Position numbers and translations under genes: made by a program. From contig NC_009362.1 of the NCBI RefSeq assembly GCF_000092065.1, positions 564,501 to 628,500 on the forward strand: 64,000 bases of DNA, written 5' to 3'. The notes under the pieces were generated by a model that had not been told where the DNA came from, searched no databases, and saw only the letters and a list, made by a program, of their open reading frames with translations. Numbering within the stretch: the stretch's first letter is position 1; the number at the start of each line of letters is the position of its first letter. Positions 25,155-32,596 of the stretch are shown piece by piece. Source of the DNA: Ostreococcus lucimarinus CCE9901. Its lineage: Eukaryota; Chlorophyta; Mamiellophyceae; Mamiellales; Bathycoccaceae.

Positions 25155-25772
25155 ATGCGTCCATCGTTCGCGACGCCGCGCGCCGCGACGCCGCGCGCCG
25201 CGACGCCGCGCGCGGCGCGAGCGACGCGCGCGACGCCTCGGCGCGCCGCGACGCCGACCCGCGCGACGCGCGACGACCGCGCGAGGGATCTGTTCGCCAA
25301 TTTGTACCGGGGCGGCGGTGGGAAACAAATCTACTACGGCGTGTTTCAGCGCGACGCGCCGGCGAGCGCGACGAAGAGCGAGGAAGCGCGCGCGCGATCG
25401 CGCGATGAAGCCGCGAAGACGCTGACGAACATCGACGCGGAGGAACGCGGACGACGGATGGAGGTGGGGAAGGCGGCGGGCGCGGCGACGGCGGCGCTCG
25501 CGGCGGCGCAGCTGGCGCTGGGGGCGACGCGCGTCGAACGGTTGGCGATCGCGGTGCCGCTGTTCTTCGCGCTCGGGTTCGTGGGAAGCGCGAAGACGGG
25601 GTTGTGAAACATCGCGCAAGCCGGCGTTTGGGACGTCGATGGCACTGGTTTGCAAGATATCGAGGACGAGTCGGTGGCGACGGCGATTCGTAAAAAGGTT
25701 AACGATTTTAACGGTAAAAGCGCGGCGGCGGTGGCGGTGATCACCGCGATGTACGTCGCGCTGCCGGTGTAG
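25155..25772 (+). CDS. Small membrane selenoprotein with one in-frame UGA
   Basis: The frame from the ATG at 25155 meets TGA at 25605-25607 and continues coherently to TAG at 25770-25772, giving 205 residues with Sec at 151. The N-terminal 45 residues are Ala/Thr/Arg-rich with repeated ATPRA units and look like a plastid transit peptide. The mature part has RDLFANLYRGGGGKQIYYGV, a charged region, two adjacent hydrophobic helices (GAATAALAAAQLALGA; LAIAVPLFFALGFVGSA), then KTGL-U-NIAQAGVWDVDGTG and a final hydrophobic stretch (SAAAVAVITAMYVALPV). Codon use stays coding-like after the UGA, and a canonical SECIS follows. I recall that surveys of Ostreococcus selenoproteomes reported a protein named membrane selenoprotein (MSP); this could be it, but I cannot confirm that. 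Function is unknown. Confidence 0.85.
25605..25607 (+). other. In-frame UGA, probable selenocysteine codon 151 of the membrane protein
   Basis: The TGA sits between GSAKTGL and NIAQAGVWDVDG. The sequence after it stays open for 54 codons in the same frame, with amphipathic and hydrophobic segments rather than random Arg/Ala runs, and a SECIS lies 28 nt after the TAG. Confidence 0.85.
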
Positions 25773-25799
25773 ACGTCGGTCGTCGAACGGTGTCGTTCG

Positions 25800-25878
25800 G
25801 TGGGATGGTGCGCCGTGACGGCGCGCGCCGAAAGCGCTGACGCGTTCAGCGAGGCGCGCGCTCGATACGCCATCTCAC
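25800..25878 (+). promoter_or_regulatory. SECIS element (type II) of the membrane selenoprotein
   Basis: Helix I pairs 25800-25808 with 25870-25878 (nine pairs, one G-U). The quartet is GTGA at 25815-25818 opposite GA at 25864-25865. Helix II pairs 25821-25829 (GCGCGCGCC) with 25853-25861 (GGCGCGCGC) perfectly. The unpaired AA is at 25831-25832, followed by a mini-stem CGCTGA (25835-25840) with TCAGCG (25846-25851) around a five-base loop. All parts of a form II eukaryotic SECIS are present with near-ideal spacing. Confidence 0.92.
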
Positions 25879-25957
25879 TTTGTGACGCGCGAGAGTTTGG
25901 CGATGTGTTGTAAAATTACGCTTCTTTCATTTCAATCTAGAGAAGACGATTTCGTTA

Positions 25958-28021
25958 TTAGTCTGTCTTCGGCGGCGGCGCGACGGATCGCACGTGCAGA
26001 TCGGCGTATTGGGCGTCGCTCACTTGTCCCGGCGCCTCGGTGAGCAAGCACTGCCCGGCGGCGGTTTTCGGGAACGCGATGACGTCGCGAATCGATTTTG
26101 CCCCCGCGAGCATCATCACCAATCGATCGAGCCCGAACGCGAGACCGCCGTGCGGTGGGGCGCCGTATTGGAACGCCTCCATGAGGTAACCGAACTTGTT
26201 CTCCGCCTCTTCGTCGCTCAAACCGATGGCGCGGAAGACTTTTTCTTGCACGTCTCGACGATAAATACGCAGCGATCCACCGCCAATTTCCACGCCGTTA
26301 TACACCAAATCATACGCGATCGCGCGCGCACCGGTTAAATCATCCGGATTCGCCGCGGCGTCGTCTTGGTTGGGCGCCGTGAACGGGTGGTGCATCGCCT
26401 CGTAACGGTTTTCGTCCTCGTTGAACTCAAACATCGGGAACTCAGTGATCCACAGCACCGCGTGCGCGTTCTCGGGGATCATGTCGTACGTCTTCGCGAT
26501 GTACTGTCGAACGCGATCGAGGGTTTTGTTCACCAAAGCCTTGTTCCCCGCCGCGAAGAGCATCAAATCCCCGGGCTTGGCGCCCGAGGCGGAGATCATC
26601 GCCGCCGCGTGCGCCGCCGTCCCTTCGACCAAACCCTTCGCACCTTCGAGCGATTTCCCGTCATCGGCGACGCGCGCGAACGCCAAACCGCCCGCGCCCG
26701 CCGCGAGCGCTTCGTTGAACACATCACCCTTCGGTTTGAGCTTCGAGTTCGGTATTTTCTTATCGTCGTCGACGACGAGCGCCTTGACGGTGCCGTTGGA
26801 CTCCGCGAGCGCGTCGGCGAAGATTTTGAACTCACATCCCGCCAACGCGTCGTCGAGCGTGGTCATCTCTAACCCGTATCGCAAATCTGGTTTATCGCTG
26901 CCGTACTTTTCCATCGCATGCGCGTATGTCATCTGCGGAAAACTCGCCGGCAAATCGACGTCGACGCCGCTCTTGAACGCGGCGCGCATTAAATCCTCTG
27001 CGAGCTTCATGATCCCGGCGTCATCCGTGAACGCCATCTCGATGTCGAGCTGCGTGAATTCCGGTTGACGATCGGCGCGCAAGTCTTCGTCTCTGAAGCA
27101 CCTCGCGACTTGATAGTATCGATCGACGCCCGCAACCATGAGCATTTGCTTGAAGAGTTGCGGTGATTGCGGCAACGCGTACGCCCCCCCCGGCTGCAAA
27201 CGACTCGGCACCAAGTAATCCCGCGCCCCCTCCGGCGTGCTTCGCGTCAGCATCGGCGTTTCGACCTCTAAAAACCCGTAATCGTCCTCCATCACCTTGC
27301 GCAACGCGCGGAGCGTATCGTGACGAAGCTTTAAATTCCTCGCCATTTGCGGTCGACGCAAATCCAACACGCGATGCTCCAAACGCGTCTCCTCCTTGAT
27401 TTCCTCCTTCTCCCCGCTCGACTCCGACACCGCGAACGGCAACGATTTCCCCACAGAGTTCAAAATCTTCAACTCCGTGACCACGAGCTCGACCGTCCCC
27501 GTCTTTGTCTTTTTATTCACGCTCTTCCTCGCTCGAACCGTCCCTCGCGCGCGCACCACGCACTCCTGTCTCAAGTTCCCGAACGTCTCCCGCACCTCCG
27601 CCGACGCGTCCTCGTCCGCGACGATCTGCGCGATTCCACTGTGATCGCGCACGTCCGCGAACGCGATCCCGCCCATATCGCGCGATTTATCGATCCATCC
27701 GCACAGCGTCGCCTCCGCGCCGACGTCCCCGTCCCGCAGCGTCCCCGCCAGCCGGTCCCGGCTCGGCCACTCCAGCGCCTCGCTCGACGACGACGACGCG
27801 CGCGCGCGCGTCGAGTCCACCCTCGCCATCCCTCGCGCGCGCTCGCGCGCGCATCGCGCGCCGTGCGCCGTCGTGAACGCGCGCGCGACGCGCGTCCGCG
27901 TCCCCACCGCGCTCGCCGTCTCCGCGCCCGCGCGCGCCGCCCTGGCCGTCTTCGCGCGCGCGCTCGACGCGAATCGCGCGCGCATGAGCTCGCGCTCGAG
28001 TCGGAAGCGCGCGAGCGACAT
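25958..28021 (-). CDS. Aspartyl-tRNA synthetase, bacterial type, organellar
   Basis: From the ATG at 28021 the protein has 687 residues. About 85 N-terminal residues are Arg/Ala/Thr-rich targeting sequence. The anticodon-binding OB fold includes EATLCGWIDKSRDMGGIAFA. The class II core has motif 1 (FLEVETPMLTRSTPEGARDY), motif 2 (CFRDEDLRADRQPEFTQLD) and motif 3 (GLAFGLDRLVMML). A large insertion domain (roughly 390-530) with SASGAKPGDLMLFAAGN is the GAD-type insert that marks the bacterial form. It would charge organellar tRNA-Asp, and tRNA-Asn in indirect pathways. The open frame extends to 28135, but the extra residues overlap the divergent HPP gene's leader. The gap between starts is 125 bp. 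Confidence 0.93.
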   Translation of the reverse strand: MSLARFRLERELMRARFASSARAKTARAARAGAETASAVGTRTRVARAFTTAHGARCARERARGMARVDSTRARASSSSSEALEWPSRDRLAGTLRDGDVGAEATLCGWIDKSRDMGGIAFADVRDHSGIAQIVADEDASAEVRETFGNLRQECVVRARGTVRARKSVNKKTKTGTVELVVTELKILNSVGKSLPFAVSESSGEKEEIKEETRLEHRVLDLRRPQMARNLKLRHDTLRALRKVMEDDYGFLEVETPMLTRSTPEGARDYLVPSRLQPGGAYALPQSPQLFKQMLMVAGVDRYYQVARCFRDEDLRADRQPEFTQLDIEMAFTDDAGIMKLAEDLMRAAFKSGVDVDLPASFPQMTYAHAMEKYGSDKPDLRYGLEMTTLDDALAGCEFKIFADALAESNGTVKALVVDDDKKIPNSKLKPKGDVFNEALAAGAGGLAFARVADDGKSLEGAKGLVEGTAAHAAAMISASGAKPGDLMLFAAGNKALVNKTLDRVRQYIAKTYDMIPENAHAVLWITEFPMFEFNEDENRYEAMHHPFTAPNQDDAAANPDDLTGARAIAYDLVYNGVEIGGGSLRIYRRDVQEKVFRAIGLSDEEAENKFGYLMEAFQYGAPPHGGLAFGLDRLVMMLAGAKSIRDVIAFPKTAAGQCLLTEAPGQVSDAQYADLHVRSVAPPPKTD

Positions 28022-28146
28022 CGCGCGCGACGACGCGACGCGGCGGACGACGACGCGCGTCGACGTTTGAGGTTTTGGCGTCGTCGACGACGACGCGCGC
28101 GCAGAACGCGACGCCGCGCCCGCGCGCGCGCGCATCGCGTCGCGCG

Positions 28147-28971
28147 ATGCTCCGCGCCTTCGCGCGCCCTCCCGGCGCGATCGCGGCGTCGGCGACGCGC
28201 GACGCGACGCGCGAAGACGGCGCGAAGTTTGCGAATCAAAAAGCGCGCGCGACGGTTGGACGAAAACCGCGCGCGCCTCGCGCGCGCGCGCGCGACGACG
28301 ACGACCGAGCGGTCGCGCGCGATTGGGCCGACGTCGACGCGCGCGGTTTCGGTCGCGGATCGAGCGCGCTCGATCGCGCGCGGTACGTGGTGAGGGACGC
28401 GAAGGCTCGACTCGCGCTGCCGTCGAGCGACGGCGGCGTCGTCGGCGAGCGGCCGTTCAGCGACGTCGTCTACGGATGCGCGTTCTGCGCGGCGACGACG
28501 TACGCGTTGGGCGCTGTGGATTGTTGGATGCGCGCGAACGCGATGGCGCGCGCGCCGTTCATGATCGGGGCGTGGGCGAGCCTGTCGGTGCTGGCGTTCG
28601 GCGTCGTCGACGCGCCGCCGCTGCGATGGTGGAATTTAATCGTCGCCACGACGTGCTCGGCGCTCATCGGCGTTCTGTCGGTGCGCGCGTTCGGGGCGAA
28701 TCACGTCGCGCGCGCGGTCGCGCTCGGCGCGTCGCTCGCGGTGATGATGCGTCTGGGCGCGATTCATCCGCCCGCGGGCGCGGTGGCGTTCGCGGCGGTG
28801 GAATCGCCCGCGTTCGCGGATTTGGGATGGTGGTTCGCCGTCTATCCCGCGCTCATCGGCGCCGTGTTCATCGCGTGCGCGGGCAAGGCGTGCGAGTGGG
28901 TCAAGTTGAATCGCGCGTTCGAGTTCGCGGACGTCGCGCGTGTATTTTCGAGTGCATTTTCGTCGTCCTAG
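28147..28971 (+). CDS. HPP-family integral membrane protein, probably plastid envelope
   Basis: A 274-residue protein. The N-terminal 90 residues are Arg/Ala-rich with an Asp cluster (transit peptide and linker). Four to five transmembrane helices follow, the last ending near residue 255. The family signature His-Pro-Pro is in MRLGAIHPPAGAVAFAAVES (about 220-239). Plant HPP proteins have been linked to nitrite transport across the chloroplast envelope; bacterial ones are uncharacterised. Residues such as DCWMRANAMARAPFM and WWNLIVATTCSALIGVLSVR cover the membrane core. Two in-frame ATGs (28075, 28147) are possible starts; I chose 28147 because the other lies closer to the AspRS start. The nitrite role is inference from family. 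Confidence 0.82.
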   Translation: MLRAFARPPGAIAASATRDATREDGAKFANQKARATVGRKPRAPRARARDDDDRAVARDWADVDARGFGRGSSALDRARYVVRDAKARLALPSSDGGVVGERPFSDVVYGCAFCAATTYALGAVDCWMRANAMARAPFMIGAWASLSVLAFGVVDAPPLRWWNLIVATTCSALIGVLSVRAFGANHVARAVALGASLAVMMRLGAIHPPAGAVAFAAVESPAFADLGWWFAVYPALIGAVFIACAGKACEWVKLNRAFEFADVARVFSSAFSSS

Positions 28972-29052
28972 CGTCGTCGCGTCGTAGCGTTGGTTTGAAA
29001 CTGTTTTGACGATGCGCGCGTTCGTTCGCCTCATTCGCGCGCGCTCGGACGC

Positions 29053-30246
29053 ATGAAGCGTAAAACGAGCGTAAAACGCGAAGACGACGACGACGCGCGA
29101 TCCGACGACGCGCGCGGCGCGCGGGGGGGGGCGAGCGCGTACGAAACGGACGACGCGCTGACGCAGTATTTGGAATTTCACTACGCGCGAAGTGACAGTT
29201 ACGACGGAGACATTCAACACGGTCGACCACCGCGTTTCGCGGGAACGCTGCCGGCAAGCGGTTTTGTAGAAAAGGAAGGGTGTGAAGGGTGTCATGAGTT
29301 TGTGCCGTTTCCCGTGCGCTGTACGTGGTTCTTGATGAACGCGCTGAGAGCGAGCCCCAAGTTCCTGTCCCGCTCGGACGAAGGCGAGAAAATGCGAGCG
29401 CTCGACGTCGGTTGCGCCGTGGGCGGCGCGACGATCGAATTGGCGAGAAAACGATGTATACATCGGGAATGTTACGAGACCTTCTTCGGATATGACGAAC
29501 GGACGTGTTGCGGTTACCATTTGTTATCAAAGGTGTTTTGGAGCTATCGGGGCGAGAGAATAGCAGGCTGGCCCGATGTTTGGGGATACCTACCGCGTCA
29601 TGGGAAACTAGACGAATTCGAATATCATCACGAACTAGCGGAGCGCGTAAAGCACGCAGAGTTTGTTTTCGATGAAGTCGTTGGATTTGATAGTAGCGCA
29701 CCCTTCATCGAAGCGGCAAAGCAGATGCGCGATGAAAAAGAGAGGCGTGTAGATGTTCCAATGGAAGGCGGTAAACGGGAAAGTATGGAATTGAGTTGGT
29801 TTGAAGACGCTCCATTCATCGATTGGTTCAAGAGCTGGGCGACCGAGAAACACTTGGTGGATTTCAAACCAATGACAAAGTGTACGTTTGAAGTCGGCGA
29901 CGCGTGCTCGCTCGAGTACTGGAAAACTCTGGGGAAATTTGACGCCGTGTTGGTGGCCAACTTACTGTGTCGACTGCCTCGGCCGCGAGCGTGCCTGGAT
30001 GGACTGGCGACGGTGTGCAATCCCGGCGCCGTCGTCGTGTTTTGCACGCCGTGGTCCTGGTTGGACGAGTACACGCCAGATAAACGCGAGCGCTTAGACA
30101 GTGCAGAGTTAGTATCGGAAATGAAGACGCGGGGTTTCGAAGAGGGCGAGCGGGACTATGATTACGAAATCCCGTGTTTCATTCGGGAGCATTACCGAAA
30201 AGTACAGTACATCATATCACAAGTGCGCGTGTTCATCAAACAGTAG
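29053..30246 (+). CDS. OvoA C-terminal-like SAM methyltransferase (mercaptohistidine N-methyltransferase family)
   Basis: A 397-residue protein. YETDDALTQYLEFHYARSD (about 30-48) resembles the start of the methyltransferase domain of the ovothiol enzyme OvoA, which typically reads YETD followed by a tyrosine/leucine/phenylalanine FHY motif. FPVRCTWFLMNAL and the SAM site ALDVGCAVGGATIELAR (about 116-132) also fit that family, as do GFDSSAPFIEAAKQM and LVANLLCRLPRPRACLDGL. No sulfoxide-synthase (DinB/FGE) domains are present, so this is a stand-alone methyltransferase. About 50 residues between motif I and the next strand (HRECYETFFGY to HHELAERVKH) form an insertion not expected in the family. 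The central part is visibly lower in GC than the neighbouring genes. Its stop is 13 bp from the stop of the convergent ORP gene. Confidence 0.7.
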   Translation: MKRKTSVKREDDDDARSDDARGARGGASAYETDDALTQYLEFHYARSDSYDGDIQHGRPPRFAGTLPASGFVEKEGCEGCHEFVPFPVRCTWFLMNALRASPKFLSRSDEGEKMRALDVGCAVGGATIELARKRCIHRECYETFFGYDERTCCGYHLLSKVFWSYRGERIAGWPDVWGYLPRHGKLDEFEYHHELAERVKHAEFVFDEVVGFDSSAPFIEAAKQMRDEKERRVDVPMEGGKRESMELSWFEDAPFIDWFKSWATEKHLVDFKPMTKCTFEVGDACSLEYWKTLGKFDAVLVANLLCRLPRPRACLDGLATVCNPGAVVVFCTPWSWLDEYTPDKRERLDSAELVSEMKTRGFEEGERDYDYEIPCFIREHYRKVQYIISQVRVFIKQ

Positions 30247-30259
30247 CAGCGAAGCGATT

Positions 30260-31639
30260 TCAATAGAGCACCACTTGCGCGCGAGTGTCGCGAACCCATC
30301 GTCCGAGTCGCTCGTCGAGCGTGAAGAATCGAGGCTCAAACGTTTCGCCGCGCGCCTCTCGCTCGCGTCGCTTTTCTCTTTCGGATTCCTCGACACGCTT
30401 CTTCGCGTTTTTCGCGTCGTCCCATCGATTCTCCTCCATCGCTTTAAACGTCTCTTTCCACACGACTTCGGTGTCTCGTTCGTCGTCGAGGTGCGTGTGT
30501 CGAACGATTTGCCCTCGGAACCTTTTCGCGTCTTCCAAATCGTAACGAGCGACGGCTTCGCCACTCGAAATTTTCTTCGCGACGACGCTGCCGTCGTATC
30601 GCCCATCGATCTCGCAGACGGCGGCACCGCTCCAGGTACTGTATACGACACCGCGAACACCACGCTTCGCGGCGTACGTAAATTCGCCTCGTAAACCCGT
30701 CTTTTCGCATCGAATCGACCACTTTCGCTTGCGCGTCATTCGCGAATGCCACCTCGGGACGAATCGCCACTCAAACGACGGTAAATCGCTCACGTACGTC
30801 TCGTCGCGATCGATCAGCGTAATTCTCGCCTCGCCTTCGAGCTCGACTTCGATGTGCGCGCCGACGAGGTGCGGTTTCGGTCGCAACTCACCCTCCACGC
30901 GGACGTTCGATCCGCGAGTGCAATGCGCCGAAATCGGCGGATGATGCGACACTTGTTCCCAAACGCTCTCGAATCGCTCGTTCGGGAAAACCACCGAATG
31001 AATCGCCGTTTCCCCCAGCACTGGATTGAGCGGCTTTTTCAGCGACGCCGGCGGCTCGATCTCCGCGATCATCGCCAGAGCGACGCCCGCGAAGCGCGTC
31101 ACCGCGTCGTCTCGCTCGGCGTCGACGCGTCTCAACATCTCAAAAAATCGCACCGTGCGCGACGGCGCGTCGCTCGACACCGAGCTCGCGCTGTCCGTCA
31201 CCGTTCGCAGCAGAGATATTCTCGCGCACCATCGAATCGGGGTCCCGAGAAACGACGTCAAGTCCACCCTGCCACCGCGCGCGGCGACGCTCGCCATCGC
31301 CGTCACCGCCTTCGCGTACGCCCTCGCCTTGGCCGCGAACGACCCTCCTCGAGATTCCGCCTCCATCTCCGACGACGCCCGCGCGAGCGCGCGGTGAAAC
31401 GCATCGTCCGCTTGCGTCTTCGGCTGCGTCGTCGCCAGCGTCGTCGCCGTCGCCGTCGCCGTCGCGTTCGCGTCCGTCTCCAGCCTTCGTTCCTCGACCT
31501 CGGACGATTTCACCAACGTCGGCGCCCACCACGGCGCGCGTCGCTCGAACGACGACGGTGCGTCGTAAAAGATTTCTTTTTCGCTCTCCCGCGGCTCTGC
31601 GTCGTCTCGCGGCGCGCGGACGCACGCGAAACACGCCAT
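30260..31639 (-). CDS. Oxysterol-binding protein-related lipid-transfer protein (ORP)
   Basis: A 459-residue protein made of the ORD domain alone, with no PH domain or FFAT motif recognised. The family fingerprint WEQVSHHPPISAHC is at about residues 238-251, with PASLKKPLNPVLGETA upstream (the lid and phosphoinositide-contacting region). The N-terminal 80 residues are low complexity (ATATATATTLATTQ). The C-terminal part has ERWDDAKNAKKRVEESERE-like helices and ends FFTLDERLGRWVRDTRAQVV. ORPs exchange sterols or phosphatidylserine for PI4P at membrane contact sites; the ligand here is unknown. The start lies near the end of a 352 bp intergenic region shared with the small acidic protein gene. 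Confidence 0.92.
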   Translation of the reverse strand: MACFACVRAPRDDAEPRESEKEIFYDAPSSFERRAPWWAPTLVKSSEVEERRLETDANATATATATTLATTQPKTQADDAFHRALARASSEMEAESRGGSFAAKARAYAKAVTAMASVAARGGRVDLTSFLGTPIRWCARISLLRTVTDSASSVSSDAPSRTVRFFEMLRRVDAERDDAVTRFAGVALAMIAEIEPPASLKKPLNPVLGETAIHSVVFPNERFESVWEQVSHHPPISAHCTRGSNVRVEGELRPKPHLVGAHIEVELEGEARITLIDRDETYVSDLPSFEWRFVPRWHSRMTRKRKWSIRCEKTGLRGEFTYAAKRGVRGVVYSTWSGAAVCEIDGRYDGSVVAKKISSGEAVARYDLEDAKRFRGQIVRHTHLDDERDTEVVWKETFKAMEENRWDDAKNAKKRVEESEREKRREREARGETFEPRFFTLDERLGRWVRDTRAQVVLY

Positions 31640-31991
31640 CGCGCCGCGGCGACATGTGACGATTCCTGTTCTCGCGGCGAATCGTCACACGAAGCGTTTC
31701 ACCGCGCGCGCGGCGTCTCGCGGCGCGCGTCTCGCGTCTCGCGGCGCGCGCGACGCCGCCGCGGCGATCGCGGTCGCGCTCGATCGCCGCGCGGACGCCG
31801 CGGCGACGCCGCGCGACGCCACACGTCGACGCGTTCGACCGAATTCACGCGTCGCGCGTCGCGCGCGCCCTCGACCGCCGCGCCCGACCCGCGCGACCGT
31901 CGCGCGCGTCGCCCGGCGACCGCCGACCGCGCCGCGCGCGCGACCGCGCCGGCGCGACGCCGCGCGCGCGAAAGATCGCCCGCGAGACGCG
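31640..31991. other. Intergenic region between ORP and small acidic protein genes
   Basis: This 352 bp stretch is very GC- and CGCG-rich with no AT-rich island. One plus-strand frame is open across it from 31656, but it begins with GTG and contains only Arg/Ala/Pro-rich low-complexity residues, so I treat it as a shadow. It probably holds both promoters; no motif stands out. Confidence 0.5.
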
Positions 31992-32318
31992 ATGTCCGCG
32001 ACGCGAGAATCGACGGACGCCGAGCGCGCGCAGACGAACGACGATGGATTCGAGTCCTCGGACGACGAGCAATACGTCGTGAAGCCCATCGACGTGTCGA
32101 CGATGTCGATCAGCGAGCGACGCGCGCAGCGGTTCAAGGATTGCTTTTGGGATCTCGAGGCGAAGCTCGCGCGGTGGTTCGGCTTGGAGGACTCGCGATA
32201 CGAATTCGAGCTGAGCGTGCGAGAAGAGGAAGACGAGCGCGCGGCGGCGGAGGCGGCGAGGGAGGAGGCGAAGAAAGACGCGGCGGCGCGCGCGGCGGAG
32301 GACGGGACGACGGCGTGA
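31992..32318 (+). CDS. Small acidic protein of unknown function
   Basis: A 108-residue protein starting at the first ATG after a 336 bp open but ATG-less frame. It is acidic at both ends. The centre reads QYVVKPIDVSTMSISERRAQ then RFKDCFWDLEAKLARWFGLE, a structured amphipathic segment with three aromatic positions that stands out from the low-complexity background. The C-terminus is Glu/Ala-rich (EEEDERAAAEAAREEAKK), likely a helix. No domain is recognised. The conserved look of the WDLEAKLARWFGL segment argues for a real gene; expression evidence is lacking. The next gene downstream (nicastrin) is on the same strand. Confidence 0.6.
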   Translation: MSATRESTDAERAQTNDDGFESSDDEQYVVKPIDVSTMSISERRAQRFKDCFWDLEAKLARWFGLEDSRYEFELSVREEEDERAAAEAAREEAKKDAAARAAEDGTTA

Positions 32319-32596
32319 GAGGCGCGGCGCGCGCGCGAACCGTCGTCGACGGTTCGATTTCGGCGTCGACTCGGGCGAGCGAACGCGGCGCGAGAGGATT
32401 CGATGGCGACGTCGGCGTCGCGACGTCGGCGTCGGTGTTTATCAGTCATCGCGCGTGTATTACCATGGTGTTGCGATTCAACGATTCGTCGCGCGCGATC
32501 GCTCGTCGTCGATTCGTTCGCTCTCGTCGCGCGCCGCTCGCCGAACACCCTTCGGCGCCGCGTCGCGTCGCCGTAGACTGCGACGCGCGCGACGCC

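Noticed and set aside
30854-32596. A 1305-codon plus-strand frame that includes nicastrin at its end
   Set aside because: The part before nicastrin is antisense to ORP or intergenic, contains only Arg/Ala-rich low complexity, and lacks a signal peptide at its own start. GC bias keeps such frames open.
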